Part shown: in pieces, positions 22,171 to 30,785 of the stretch
Layout: each line of letters begins with the position of its first letter
Position numbering within the stretch: the stretch's first letter is position 1
Assembly: GCA_020848545.1 (NCBI GenBank)
Contig: JADLHZ010000021.1
Coordinates: forward strand, 1 to 64,000
Direction: 5' to 3'
Source of the DNA: Deltaproteobacteria bacterium
Lineage (GTDB): Bacteria > Myxococcota > JADLHZ01
Length of the DNA stretch: 64,000 bases
The notes under the pieces: generated by a model
What the model was told of the DNA's origin: nothing
Seen by the model: the letters and a program-made list of their open reading frames with translations, nothing else
Database searches by the model: none
Made by a program: the position numbers and the translations under genes

Positions 22171-24998
22171 CGCTTCGCCTCAATCACTTTGGGCGTGACG
22201 AAGTCTCTCTCTCCACAGCAGGCGTCGAGCGATGTCGCGACCACCGCGAGGGGCTCGCGTCTCACATCGTAGGGTCGCAGCGTCTTGCCGTCATAGCGAT
22301 CGATTTGGCCGCCTTGTGGATCGAGGCGTAGGAGGAAGAACCAAGCGCGTTCGAGCCAACCGCGGGCGAGCGGCAGCTGCGAAAATGCTCGTTCGAGCTG
22401 TGCCGCGCTCGCCTCGACGACGACGAGCAGGCGCATCGGCTCGTGGATCTCCACGGTTTGCCTCCAGAGCCCGGTGCGCAAGTCGCTGCCGTGGCCGTTC
22501 ATCACCGCGAAGAGTCCTGTGAGGTTGTGTGGCAGCTTCGTGCCGCAGCCGAAGCGTTCGTTGTCGACGGTCGAGAAGTAGTACTCGAGGTTGATGCCGA
22601 CGACGACCGGCAACACGGCGCCGAGCTGCCGCGTCAGGTGCTCGGCGTCCGGGTCGATGGTTGCGTCGTAGGAGACCAGAAAGCTCCGCCGATCGAGGAA
22701 GAGCCCGCGCGTACGCGAACGCCGGCCGATGATGCAGGACGCGTTCGTCGCATGGTTGTACTCCGGTCGCGCCTCGGCGAGGTTCACCGAACGCGCCTCG
22801 ACATGCGCAAGCGCTTGGGCCAGCGTCCGGCGGCGCGAGCCAAAGGGGAAGCGCCGGATCCGTTCGTGTGCGTTCTTCGCCCGCGCTTCGTCGAAGAGCC
22901 GCGCAGCCTCGGCGAGCGCGGCGCGATGCGACGGCGGCACGAGCTCGAGATCGAAGAGCTCGATCTCTTCGTTCGTGGTGTCATGCTCGCCGCCGATGAA
23001 CCAAGTCGCATCGGGGATGCGCACGCCGCGCCCCGTGAGCTCTTGCCGCACCTTTGGATCGTTCGCCATCGCCGCGAAGCTGCGCGCGTTCGGGCCGCCT
23101 CGCCGACCGCCGCAAGCGCCGCACTCGTAAGCCGAGCGATGCGGATTGTTCGCGCTGGTCGAGCCGTGGCCGAGCAAGATCACGAGGGGCGCAAAGCGAT
23201 CCTTCAAGCCCGCGCCGGCGAGCACGACGTAGACACGCTCGGTCATCTCGGCGACGGAAAAGCCGAGGGTTTGGTCGCTCTCTGGATGCTCGTCGCGCGC
23301 CACGGTCAGCTTCGTCTGCGGCGGCTGAAAGAAGAGTCGGCGCAGCTGTAGCGACACGCGATGCGACAAGCGCGGGCTCAAGATGCGCGCGAGCAAGGGA
23401 AACGCGGTGGCGATCCCGAGCAGGAACGTAAAGAACGATCCGCGGACCAGCGAGCGCGAGCTGGCGCTCGAGTGCTTCTCGAGGTGCGCGAAGCGCCGGC
23501 GCCAGCGCGCGCGTATCGCCGCGAAGCCATGTGCTTCGATCGGTCGTTCCTCGACTCGGTGCGCCGGCGCGAGAACCACCGGGCAGAGCGGCGCGAAGCC
23601 ACCGTCGTCGAGCCCGCGGTAGGACATCGCGACGCCGAAGAAACCGGCCGCGCCGAAGGTCTCGACGCGCGCGTCCGTCTCTTCGAGGTGCCGGCGAAAC
23701 GACTCTTCGCGATCGTCGATGCACGTGATGACCTGGACGACTGGAGTTTCGACGACTGGCTGCGGCCGATGCTGCGCGAGCGCCGAGGCGATGGTATCGC
23801 GATAGCGCCGCTCGTAGGCTTCTTGCCAAATCTCAGCGCGCGCGAAGGCGTCGATGCGGGTGACGGCTGCGAGCAGCTCGAAGCAACGTTCTCGACTGAG
23901 CGTCGCGGCGGCGCCGGAGGAAACCCCGGCGTGCTGGAGCACGAACAACAAACGCAGCGCGCGCTGGAGCATGATGCCTTCGCTCGTGGTCGGCACTTCG
24001 TCGCCGCGCGGGGCATCGAGCGTTGCAGCGGCGATGTCATCGTCCGAATAGGCGAGCGCGAGCAGCAAACGAACGGCGAGGTAGTCGACGAGCCGGGCCG
24101 ATGGCAGCTCCGGTGGCAGCTCGGTCGGATTCTTCTCCAAGCGATTGAACATGCCGGCCCATCCCGCGAGCTGCAGGCATTGGCGCTCGAGGACGTGCGA
24201 GGCCTCGGCCCGCGCGACCCGGAGCGAGTCGAGCGCAAAGAGCACCGTTTGGCTCGCCGAGCGGCGCTCGACGGCCACCCGCTCGAAGAGCTCGGCCGCT
24301 CTCTTCAACGCGACACTGGCGAAGATCGATCGATGCCGGAGAAGCTCGGTCGCGGCGCCGAAGAAGCCAAGCTCGCGCTTCGGCATCTGCCACGCTGCCA
24401 TGCCGCGATCGAGGTAGGCTGCGCACAGCCGAATGAGCAGCGACTGCATCAAGGGATGATCGTTCGGCTCGTCGCGCGCCGGTTCGCCCGGCGGCTCCTC
24501 AATGGCTCGCGCTAATTGGATGCAGGCTTCCCAGAGCATGTGATCGGTTCTAGGGCGTGGCAGCACGCCCTCGCTCACCGCCCAGGGGAGGGAAGCGACC
24601 GCGATCTTCTTGGCGTGAAAGTCGAGCTCGATGAGCAGGAGGTCGCGCCAGGAGATGAGCTCGGCGATACGGCGCTTGCCGCCGAGCCCGGTCGCTTCCA
24701 AGTACGCGTCGACGGCTGCTTCGAGATCGCCGCGGCGGATCCTGCCACTCGTGAGCGCCGCGTGAAACTCGCGCTCTGACTGATAGGTGGTCGCGCCGTA
24801 GATACGCGCGGCATCACGCAACGCCAGGTGAAAGTCCCGATCCTCGAAGCCGTGCAGCGTGTTGTGGTGCACAAAGACTTCGAGCGGCCGTTGGTCCGGC
24901 AGGAGGTGCGCGATGTGGTCGAGCGTCTCCTCAAGCCACGCTTCGTCCCGTTCCTCGGAGCCGAGATGCCCGGTCCTCGCTGCGCTCGTGTGACTCAT
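22167..24998 (-). CDS. dabA: DabA inorganic carbon transporter subunit (DUF2309)
   Basis: This 943-residue cytoplasmic-side protein matches DabA/DUF2309, a zinc protein resembling a beta-carbonic anhydrase that with DabB accumulates inorganic carbon. The N-terminal FVHHNTLHGFEDRDF block is characteristic. The metal/active-site residues sit in VITCIDDREESFR (Cys, Asp) and in LLGHGSTSANNPHRSAYECG (His and Cys). All four expected ligands are present, so the protein looks functional. ATG 24998 is embedded in an inverted repeat with 25069-25079 that could hide the start codon in the mRNA. It heads the dab genes and is preceded by pckG on the same strand (133-bp gap). Confidence 0.88.
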   Translation of the reverse strand: MSHTSAARTGHLGSEERDEAWLEETLDHIAHLLPDQRPLEVFVHHNTLHGFEDRDFHLALRDAARIYGATTYQSEREFHAALTSGRIRRGDLEAAVDAYLEATGLGGKRRIAELISWRDLLLIELDFHAKKIAVASLPWAVSEGVLPRPRTDHMLWEACIQLARAIEEPPGEPARDEPNDHPLMQSLLIRLCAAYLDRGMAAWQMPKRELGFFGAATELLRHRSIFASVALKRAAELFERVAVERRSASQTVLFALDSLRVARAEASHVLERQCLQLAGWAGMFNRLEKNPTELPPELPSARLVDYLAVRLLLALAYSDDDIAAATLDAPRGDEVPTTSEGIMLQRALRLLFVLQHAGVSSGAAATLSRERCFELLAAVTRIDAFARAEIWQEAYERRYRDTIASALAQHRPQPVVETPVVQVITCIDDREESFRRHLEETDARVETFGAAGFFGVAMSYRGLDDGGFAPLCPVVLAPAHRVEERPIEAHGFAAIRARWRRRFAHLEKHSSASSRSLVRGSFFTFLLGIATAFPLLARILSPRLSHRVSLQLRRLFFQPPQTKLTVARDEHPESDQTLGFSVAEMTERVYVVLAGAGLKDRFAPLVILLGHGSTSANNPHRSAYECGACGGRRGGPNARSFAAMANDPKVRQELTGRGVRIPDATWFIGGEHDTTNEEIELFDLELVPPSHRAALAEAARLFDEARAKNAHERIRRFPFGSRRRTLAQALAHVEARSVNLAEARPEYNHATNASCIIGRRSRTRGLFLDRRSFLVSYDATIDPDAEHLTRQLGAVLPVVVGINLEYYFSTVDNERFGCGTKLPHNLTGLFAVMNGHGSDLRTGLWRQTVEIHEPMRLLVVVEASAAQLERAFSQLPLARGWLERAWFFLLRLDPQGGQIDRYDGKTLRPYDVRREPLAVVATSLDACCGERDFVTPKVIEAKR

Positions 24999-25079
24999 CG
25001 GCCACCCGCCGGCGTGAGGAGAACGACATTGTCCCCCTGGACGCGCCTGCTGGCGTAGTACGCCGTCTGGGTGGCCGAT
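24997..25079 (-). promoter_or_regulatory. Leader inverted repeat over the dabA start codon
   Basis: ATCGGCCACCC (24997-25007) and GGGTGGCCGAT (25069-25079) are perfect 11-bp reverse complements. In the minus-strand mRNA the downstream arm contains the GGGTGG ribosome-binding region and the AT of the dabA ATG, so the hairpin would sequester initiation. Translational control or a structured leader is an inference. Confidence 0.5.
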
Positions 25080-25114
25080 TCTATTTTCCCCCCGGAGAGG
25101 CCTGCTGGCCTAGT
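25045..25114. repeat. Direct repeat GCCTGCTGGCNTAGT upstream of dabA
   Basis: GCCTGCTGGCGTAGT (25045-25059) and GCCTGCTGGCCTAGT (25100-25114) differ at one base and start 55 bp apart in the pckG-dabA gap. The second copy contains AGGCC/GGCCT arms around four bases. They may be paired operator sites or part of the leader structure. Confidence 0.5.
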
Positions 25115-25131
25115 GGCGACCGAGTCGATCA

Positions 25132-26880
25132 TCAGGCGGCCGGCGGAAATTCCAAGCGACGAATGAGCGCGCCGTGCTCGCGGCGAAGCGTCATCGGCAA
25201 GCGATCGCCAAAACGTTCGAGAAATGCGCCGTTGCGTTCGGCCTCCTGCAGCCACGTTCCCCGATCGACGTCGAGCAGCGCGCGCAGGCGGTTTGCCGGC
25301 ATCAGCATGTTCGACGTGTCGATGTCGGTTGAGCGCGGCAGCCGGCCGATCGGCGAGTCGATCGCGGAGACCCGATCTTCGACGCGATCGAGGATCCACT
25401 TCAGGACGCGGATGTTCTCGCCGTAACCTGGCCAGAGGAACTTTCCGTCGTTGTCTTTTCTGAACCAGTTGACGTGAAAGATTTTCGGCCGCTTGGGCCC
25501 GGCGAACGTCAGCCAATGAGCAAAATAGTCGCCCATGTTGTAGCCACAGAACGGCAGCATCGCCATCGGGTCGTTGCGCGGCACGCCGACATCCCCGTTG
25601 GCCGCGGCGGTCGTCTCCGAGACCATCGTCGCGCCAACGTAGACACCGTGATCCCAGTTGAAGGCTTCGTAGACGAGCGGGGCCAGACGCGCGCGCCGGC
25701 CGCCGAACAAGATCGCCGAGATCGGCACGCCGCGGGTGCTGTCCATCTCGCGGCTCATGCTCGGGCATTCGCGCAAGGAGACCGTGAAACGAGCGTTCGG
25801 GTGCGCGGCGGGCTCGCCCTTCTCCAGGGTCCAGCCAAGTCCGCGCCAATCCGTCAGCCTTCCCGGCACCTCGTCATCGAGCCCTTCCCACCAAGGTGAC
25901 CCGTCAGCCGTGAGCGCTACGTTGGTGAAGATCGCGTTCTGCCGCACCGATGTCATCGCGTTCGGATTGCTGCGGGTGTTGGTGCCAGGCGCGACGCCGA
26001 ACATCCCGGCTTCCGGATTTACCGCCCAGAGCCGCCCGTCATTACCGGGGTGCAGCCAGCAGATGTCATCGCCAACGGTCTCGACCTTGTAGCCGGGCAG
26101 GGCGGAGACGAGGAGCGCGAGGTTCGTCTTGCCGCAAGCGCTCGGAAACGCAGCCGCGACGTAATGCTTGTGCCCGGCGGGAGTCGTCACTCCGAGAATC
26201 AGCATGTGCTCTGCGAGCCAGTTTTCCCGGCGACCCTGCACGCTCGCGAGCCGGAGCGAATGACACTTCTTGCTGAGCAGCGCGTTGCCGCCGTAGCCCG
26301 ACCCCACGCTGAGAATCGTGCTCGTCTCGGGAAAGTGACAAATGTACCGACGCTCCGGATGGAGGTCCGCCGTACAATGCACGCCGCGAACGAAGTCCGT
26401 ACCGTCGCCCAGGTGGTCGAGCGCGATCTGGCCCATCCGAGTCATGACGCGCATGCTGATGACGACGTAGGGACTGTCGGTGATTTCGACGCCGACGCGC
26501 GAGCACGGAGATCCCACCGGGCCCATCAAGTACGGCACGACGTACATCGTGCGGCCGCGCATCGCTTGACGGAGGATCGCGTAGACGCGCGTCTCGGCGT
26601 CTGCCGGGCTCATCCAGTTGTTCGTAGGCCCGGCGTCGGCCTTGTCGCGCGAGCAGATGAAGGTCTGTGCCTCGGTTCGGGCGACGTCGTTCGGATGCGA
26701 GCGATAGAGGAAGCTATTCGGCCACTTCTTCTCGTTGAGGGCGATGAGCGTTCCCGCACTCACCAACTCCTTCTTCAGCGCGAGATCTTCTTCGGCGCTG
26801 CCGTTGCACCAGACGATGCGATCCGGCGTTGCGAGCTTCGCGATCGAGTCCACCCATTGCTTGAGCGCTTGATTTGCCAT
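25132..26880 (-). CDS. pckG: GTP-dependent phosphoenolpyruvate carboxykinase
   Basis: This 582-residue enzyme interconverts oxaloacetate + GTP and PEP + CO2 + GDP. Visible family landmarks are RSHPNDVARTEAQTFICS, FPSACGKTNLAL (phosphate-binding loop plus the reactive cysteine), GDDICWLHPGNDGRLWAVNP and FGGRRARLAPLVYEAFNW. Length is typical of the GTP class (about 590-620). I use ATG 26880 (MANQALKQW); the frame extends upstream, but without family-like sequence. It is the first of five same-strand genes ending in malic enzyme and faces the PTS-enzyme-I operon across a 204-bp divergent region. Confidence 0.92.
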   Translation of the reverse strand: MANQALKQWVDSIAKLATPDRIVWCNGSAEEDLALKKELVSAGTLIALNEKKWPNSFLYRSHPNDVARTEAQTFICSRDKADAGPTNNWMSPADAETRVYAILRQAMRGRTMYVVPYLMGPVGSPCSRVGVEITDSPYVVISMRVMTRMGQIALDHLGDGTDFVRGVHCTADLHPERRYICHFPETSTILSVGSGYGGNALLSKKCHSLRLASVQGRRENWLAEHMLILGVTTPAGHKHYVAAAFPSACGKTNLALLVSALPGYKVETVGDDICWLHPGNDGRLWAVNPEAGMFGVAPGTNTRSNPNAMTSVRQNAIFTNVALTADGSPWWEGLDDEVPGRLTDWRGLGWTLEKGEPAAHPNARFTVSLRECPSMSREMDSTRGVPISAILFGGRRARLAPLVYEAFNWDHGVYVGATMVSETTAAANGDVGVPRNDPMAMLPFCGYNMGDYFAHWLTFAGPKRPKIFHVNWFRKDNDGKFLWPGYGENIRVLKWILDRVEDRVSAIDSPIGRLPRSTDIDTSNMLMPANRLRALLDVDRGTWLQEAERNGAFLERFGDRLPMTLRREHGALIRRLEFPPAA

Positions 26881-26960
26881 CGTGCTGCGCGGCTGAGCAA
26901 CATTCGGGCCACGGCAACGCTCGCGGTTTCGCGCCGAAAGCGCACTCATCGAAGTCGATC

Positions 26961-27071
26961 GTGCAGAAACTGCGCGATGTCGGATCGGTTGCCTGCCGCT
27001 CTTGTCTGCGGCCCCACCCTTGCGGTCGGCAACGCTCAGATCGGCCGTTCGTTGGTGGCATGGATTGTGCT
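26961..27071 (+). promoter_or_regulatory. Candidate activator site and sigma-54 promoter for the 27085-32194 operon
   Basis: TGGCAT (27056-27061) with GC at 27069-27070 gives the GG-N10-GC spacing of a -24/-12 promoter, two mismatches from the common consensus. Transcription would start about 27082, 3 bases before the ATG at 27085. About 90 bp upstream, 26963-26979 (GCAGAAACTGCGCGATG) contains a GCAG-N3-CTGC palindrome. It matches 16 of 17 bases of a site next to the sigma-54 activator gene (33674-33690). Confidence 0.5.
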
Positions 27072-27084
27072 GACGCCTGCCGCC

Positions 27085-27465
27085 ATGACTCGCAAGGTAA
27101 AAGGAACCAAGAAGCCGTCGCTCACCGGCGCTTTGACGATCAAAGAAAAACAGCGCCTCGCGGGTGAGGTGTTTCGACGTCGAAACTTGGATGGCCTCGA
27201 CTTACGCGGCGCCAACCTCAGCGACGCACGCTTCGAAAACGTTTCGCTGCGCGGCGCCGACTTCACCGATGCGAATCTCACCGGCGCCGCTTTTCACTGG
27301 TGCGATCTTCGTCAGGCAGATTTTTCCGGCGCCAGGCTCGATGGCAATAGCTTCACGCGCTCGACCGTGCGCGGCGCCCGCGGGCTCGACAGCGAACGCA
27401 TGTCCTATCTCGCCGACTGCGGCGCGACGCTCGACGACGAGCCGCCGGTCGCAGCGCTCGATTGA
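27085..27465 (+). CDS. Pentapeptide-repeat protein
   Basis: This 126-residue protein has a lysine-rich start. Residues 36-85 contain consecutive pentapeptide units of the A(D/N)LXX type (LDLRGANLSDARFENVSLRG and so on), predicting a right-handed quadrilateral beta-helix. Short proteins of this kind act as scaffolds or DNA mimics, and no specific role can be read here. It is the first gene of a tight operon, 9 bp before the enzyme I gene. Confidence 0.8.
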   Translation: MTRKVKGTKKPSLTGALTIKEKQRLAGEVFRRRNLDGLDLRGANLSDARFENVSLRGADFTDANLTGAAFHWCDLRQADFSGARLDGNSFTRSTVRGARGLDSERMSYLADCGATLDDEPPVAALD

Positions 27466-27474
27466 GAGAGCGGG

Positions 27475-29103
27475 ATGAACGAACGAGTCACAGTGCTCAA
27501 AGGTGTGCCTGTCTCCGAGGGCATCGGCCTTGGAACGATTGTCGTCCTGGCCGACGGCGACCAGTCGGGCTCCATCGAGCGCACGATCGCACCTGACTTG
27601 CTCGTTGCCGAATGGAGCAAGCTCTCGGCGGCCTTGCAACGCGCCTCGGCCGAGCTTCGCCATCTCGAAGGTCTCGTTGCGGCTCGCATTGGTCATCGCG
27701 TCTCGGACGTCTTTCACGCCCAGTCGATGATCCTCGAAGACGAGACCTTCGTCACCGAGCTTCGCTTCGTCCTCTTCGATCGGCGCATCGACGCGGCCGC
27801 CGCGGTGAGACACGTCATCGGGCGCTGGGAGAAGACGTTTCGCGACCTGCAAGCACCCCACCTGAGCGAGCGGTGGGCCGAGGTCCGCGAGGTCGGCGCG
27901 CTGGTCGTGGCGGCGCTGAGCCCTGACCCGACTGCCGAGCCAGGCGAGATCCCTTCGGGAGCCGTGGTCGTCGCGCGACTTCTGGGTGCGGCAACCTGCG
28001 CGCGCCTACCATTCGAACGAATCAAGGGGATCATCACCGAGCAGGGCGGGCGCACGTCGCACGCATTCATCCTCGCGAGAGCCGGCGGTATCCCCGCTGC
28101 TACCGGCATCGCGAATGCGCTCACGCTGCTCCGCAATGGCGACGACGTCATCATCGACGGGATGAGCGGGCTTGTCATCGCCAATCCAAACGATGCGACG
28201 CGGCGCGAGTACATGCAGACGCTCGCCAACCTGACGAGCACGCCCGTGAAAACACCGGCACAAGTGCGCGCCAAAGATGGCTCTGCCTTCGAGATTCTCG
28301 CGAGCATCGGCAAGTCCGCCGACGCCGCAGGTGCGATGGCGCTCGGAGCCGATGGCATCGGTCTCTTCCGTACGGAGTTTGCGTACATGGTGCGGCCGAG
28401 CCTTCCGCGCGAGGACGAGATTGCGGAGATCGCCCGCTTTGTCGAAGAGCGCTGCGCACCGAAGCCCGTCGTGTTCCGGTTGCTCGACATCGGCGGCGAG
28501 AAGACGCCCGTGTACCTCTCGGCGACGATCGGCACCGGTAACGCTCGCGGGCTACGCTTGCTCCTCGAGCATCGCGAGCTGCTCGAAGCACAGCTCCGCG
28601 GGTTGCTCGCCGGGCTGAAAGGCACCGAGGTGCGGCTGCTCGTGCCGATGATCACCTCCATAGGCGAGTTTCGCATCGTCCGTGGCCTCGCCGACGCGAT
28701 CTGGCGCTCGGCAGCGAAGAGCTACGGCGATCGCGAGCAACACTTGCGGGTCGGCGCGATGATTGAGACGCCGGCCGCCGTTTGGATCGCCGAAGACCTC
28801 GCGAAGGAGGCGGACTTCTTCAACGTCGGCCTCAACGATCTGACGCAGTACACGCTCGCGGTCGATCGCGACGATCCCCTGGAAAAGGACTTCGAGCCGG
28901 CGCACCCGGCGATCGAGCGCAGCCTGCGGCACGTCTTCGCGGTCGCGCATGCGAACAAGGTGCCGGTGACGATCTGTGGCGAGCCCGCGATGGCCGCCGG
29001 TCTCTTCGCCACGCTTGCGGCGATCGGATTTCGCAGCTTTTCGGTCGGCGCATCGAGCCTGGCTCGCGTCCGCGCAGAGCTCGAAGCGTGGGGAAAGGAG
29101 TAG
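27475..29103 (+). CDS. ptsI: PEP-protein phosphotransferase (PTS enzyme I homologue)
   Basis: This 542-residue protein has the enzyme I layout. The N-terminal HPr-binding/swivelling domain carries the phospho-accepting histidine in GIITEQGGRTSHAFILARAG. The C-terminal PEP-binding TIM barrel contains GLFRTEFAYM, VFRLLDIGGEKTPVYL and a terminal FFNVGLNDLTQYTLAVDRDD block. No GAF domain is present, so it is EI rather than PtsP type. No HPr or sugar permease is in the window. Its likely job is regulatory phosphate transfer reading the PEP pool, which fits the divergent pckG. The next gene is a partial receiver. Confidence 0.88.
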   Translation: MNERVTVLKGVPVSEGIGLGTIVVLADGDQSGSIERTIAPDLLVAEWSKLSAALQRASAELRHLEGLVAARIGHRVSDVFHAQSMILEDETFVTELRFVLFDRRIDAAAAVRHVIGRWEKTFRDLQAPHLSERWAEVREVGALVVAALSPDPTAEPGEIPSGAVVVARLLGAATCARLPFERIKGIITEQGGRTSHAFILARAGGIPAATGIANALTLLRNGDDVIIDGMSGLVIANPNDATRREYMQTLANLTSTPVKTPAQVRAKDGSAFEILASIGKSADAAGAMALGADGIGLFRTEFAYMVRPSLPREDEIAEIARFVEERCAPKPVVFRLLDIGGEKTPVYLSATIGTGNARGLRLLLEHRELLEAQLRGLLAGLKGTEVRLLVPMITSIGEFRIVRGLADAIWRSAAKSYGDREQHLRVGAMIETPAAVWIAEDLAKEADFFNVGLNDLTQYTLAVDRDDPLEKDFEPAHPAIERSLRHVFAVAHANKVPVTICGEPAMAAGLFATLAAIGFRSFSVGASSLARVRAELEAWGKE

Positions 29104-29107
29104 CGTC

Positions 29108-29449
29108 ATGGCGGTGCTCATTGTCGAGGACGACGACCGCGTGGCCGCGCTCATCGGCCGGCTGCTGCTCGAAGAGGGCTACACGACCGATGCCGTAGGT
29201 CGCGCGACAGAGGCGACGTCACTCGCGTTCGCTTCACGCTACCGATTGATCATCCTCGATTGGAATCTTCCTGACGTCGACGGCCTGTCGCTCCTCAGAT
29301 CGTGGCGTGCGCGCGGGCTCTCGACGCCCGTGCTGATGATCTCGCGTGCGACCGACTATCTCGCAAAACCGTTCTTGCTCTCCTTCATGCTGTCGACGAT
29401 CGAGCGGTTGGTGCGACCGCCATCTCCGCGAACAGGTACCGGGACTTGA
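29108..29449 (+). CDS. Receiver-domain protein with internal deletion
   Basis: This 113-residue response-regulator receiver begins VLIVEDDDRVAALIGRLLLE, keeps the phospho-acceptor aspartate in LIILDWNLPDVDG and the conserved lysine in DYLAKPF. Between VLMISRA and TDYLAKPF about 15 residues (beta4-alpha4 loop and most of alpha4) are missing without a frameshift. Alpha4 is normally part of the output face, so the domain may fold differently or signal in a new way. No output domain follows. Its stop overlaps the next ATG (TGATG). Confidence 0.7.
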   Translation: MAVLIVEDDDRVAALIGRLLLEEGYTTDAVGRATEATSLAFASRYRLIILDWNLPDVDGLSLLRSWRARGLSTPVLMISRATDYLAKPFLLSFMLSTIERLVRPPSPRTGTGT

Positions 29450-30105
29450 TGTCGCAGCCGTCAACGAACGATCGCATCAGTGAGCTGATCTCGCGGCTAG
29501 GGTCAGAGGCATCGCCGCGCCCGAGCTTCGGCACCGCCGACCGACTCTTTGATTGCTTGTATCCGCCTTGGGTGAAGCCACTGTCGGAGGTGCACTGGAC
29601 GCCCGTCAGCTTGGCGATTCGCGCGGCGCAGTTGCTACAGCTCAGCACTCGGATCTTGGACCTCGGCTCCGGCATCGGGAAGTTCTGCACCGTTGGGGCG
29701 ATGATCCATCCTTCGACACGCTTCTTCGGCGTCGAGCAACGGTTGCCGCTGATTCGAGTTGCGCAAGGGATCGCGCAGCGGCTGCGCCTCGATAACGTCG
29801 GCTACTTTCACGGCGCGATCGCCTCGGTCGCGCTCGAGGCCTTCGACGGCGCGTACATGTTCAATCCGTTCGGCGAGCACCTGCTCGATCGCGAGCCTCA
29901 GATCGACGGCTTCAAGCGGCCGCCGTGTCGTCGCCGCTTCAACGAGCTCGTCGCGACTACGGAGAAGCAGCTCGAGACCGCTCGCCCTCGGTTTCGCGTC
30001 GTCACCTACCATGGCTTTGGCGGTGACATGCCGACATCCTACGAGCGTCTCGCTCGTGAGGCAGCCGGCACGGATTTTCTCGAGCTGTGGATCAAACGCG
30101 CATGA
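29449..30105 (+). CDS. Class I SAM-dependent methyltransferase, paralogue 1
   Basis: This 218-residue methyltransferase has motif I ILDLGSGIGKFCTVGA, motif II FFGVEQRLPLIRVAQ and an unusual motif IV, AYMFNPFGEHLLD. It ends with YHGFGGDMPTSYERLA and a LELW[I/V]KR tail. The ordering recalls the DOT1-like/class I fold, but the substrate is unknown. Two relatives lie nearby (30102-30785 and 34115-34900); the third shares the motif IV and tail almost exactly. The start overlaps the receiver stop and its stop overlaps the next start. Confidence 0.78.
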   Translation: MSQPSTNDRISELISRLGSEASPRPSFGTADRLFDCLYPPWVKPLSEVHWTPVSLAIRAAQLLQLSTRILDLGSGIGKFCTVGAMIHPSTRFFGVEQRLPLIRVAQGIAQRLRLDNVGYFHGAIASVALEAFDGAYMFNPFGEHLLDREPQIDGFKRPPCRRRFNELVATTEKQLETARPRFRVVTYHGFGGDMPTSYERLAREAAGTDFLELWIKRA

Positions 30106-30785
30106 GCACCGCGCCGATCCTAAGCAGCCATGTCGTCATCGAGAATCTCCGCCGCGGAAGAGTGGTCACGGACGCCGAATTCGATCGCCTCTTCGATCCC
30201 TGGGTTCGGGAGTGCTCCGACGCGCATTGGACGCCGGTTGCGGCGGCATTGCGGGCGGTCGAATGGCTCGAGCCGTCGCCCGACACGCGGGTGCTCGACG
30301 TCGGCTCCGGTTGCGGCAAGCTCTGTCTCGTTGGCGCTCTGAGCTCTCCAGCCACGTTCGTCGGCGTCGAGCGGCGAGTCGCGCTCGTTCGTGCGGCGGA
30401 GGCCGTGGCGCGCGCTTTCGCGATCAGTCGCGCAGAGTTCATCCACTCGGATTTCCCTTTGGTATCGTGGAGTGATTTCGACGCATTCTACTTCTTCAAC
30501 CCGTTCGCCGAATACCTTTATGGCGCGAGCCACCCCACCATCATCGATGACAACACCTCGGAGCAGCCGTGGCGTTTCGACCGCGCGATTCAAATCGTCG
30601 AGTCGCGCCTCGCCGCCCTGCCGATTGGAACGCGGGTCGTTTGCTACAATGGCTATGGCGGCGACATGCCGAAGAACTTTCACGTCAAGCAGTGGCAGAA
30701 GATCAACGATTGCTATCTGCGCCTATGGGTGAAAGAAGCGCGGCCACGTCCCGTGCGCAATACCAGCGTAGGGCGCGCCGAATGA
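30102..30785 (+). CDS. Class I SAM-dependent methyltransferase, paralogue 2
   Basis: This 227-residue relative of the preceding protein is more diverged. Motif I is VLDVGSGCGKLCLVGAL, motif II is FVGVERRVALVRAAE, and motif IV is AFYFFNPFAEYLY. The tail is YNGYGGDMPKNFHVKQWQ. The shared order CSDAHWTPVAAALRA / SEVHWTPVSLAIRA at the N-terminus shows common descent. It overlaps both neighbours by 4 bp, so it is translated as part of the operon. Retained SAM-binding residues suggest an active enzyme with a shifted substrate. Confidence 0.75.
   Translation: MSTAPILSSHVVIENLRRGRVVTDAEFDRLFDPWVRECSDAHWTPVAAALRAVEWLEPSPDTRVLDVGSGCGKLCLVGALSSPATFVGVERRVALVRAAEAVARAFAISRAEFIHSDFPLVSWSDFDAFYFFNPFAEYLYGASHPTIIDDNTSEQPWRFDRAIQIVESRLAALPIGTRVVCYNGYGGDMPKNFHVKQWQKINDCYLRLWVKEARPRPVRNTSVGRAE

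Noticed and set aside
22443-24515. Plus-strand frames of about 300-384 residues across the dabA region
   Set aside because: They are arginine/alanine-rich shadows of dabA, which shows all family motifs on the minus strand.
26050-27084. Plus-strand extension of the pentapeptide gene opposite pckG
   Set aside because: This region is antisense to conserved PEPCK sequence; the repeat protein is complete from ATG 27085.
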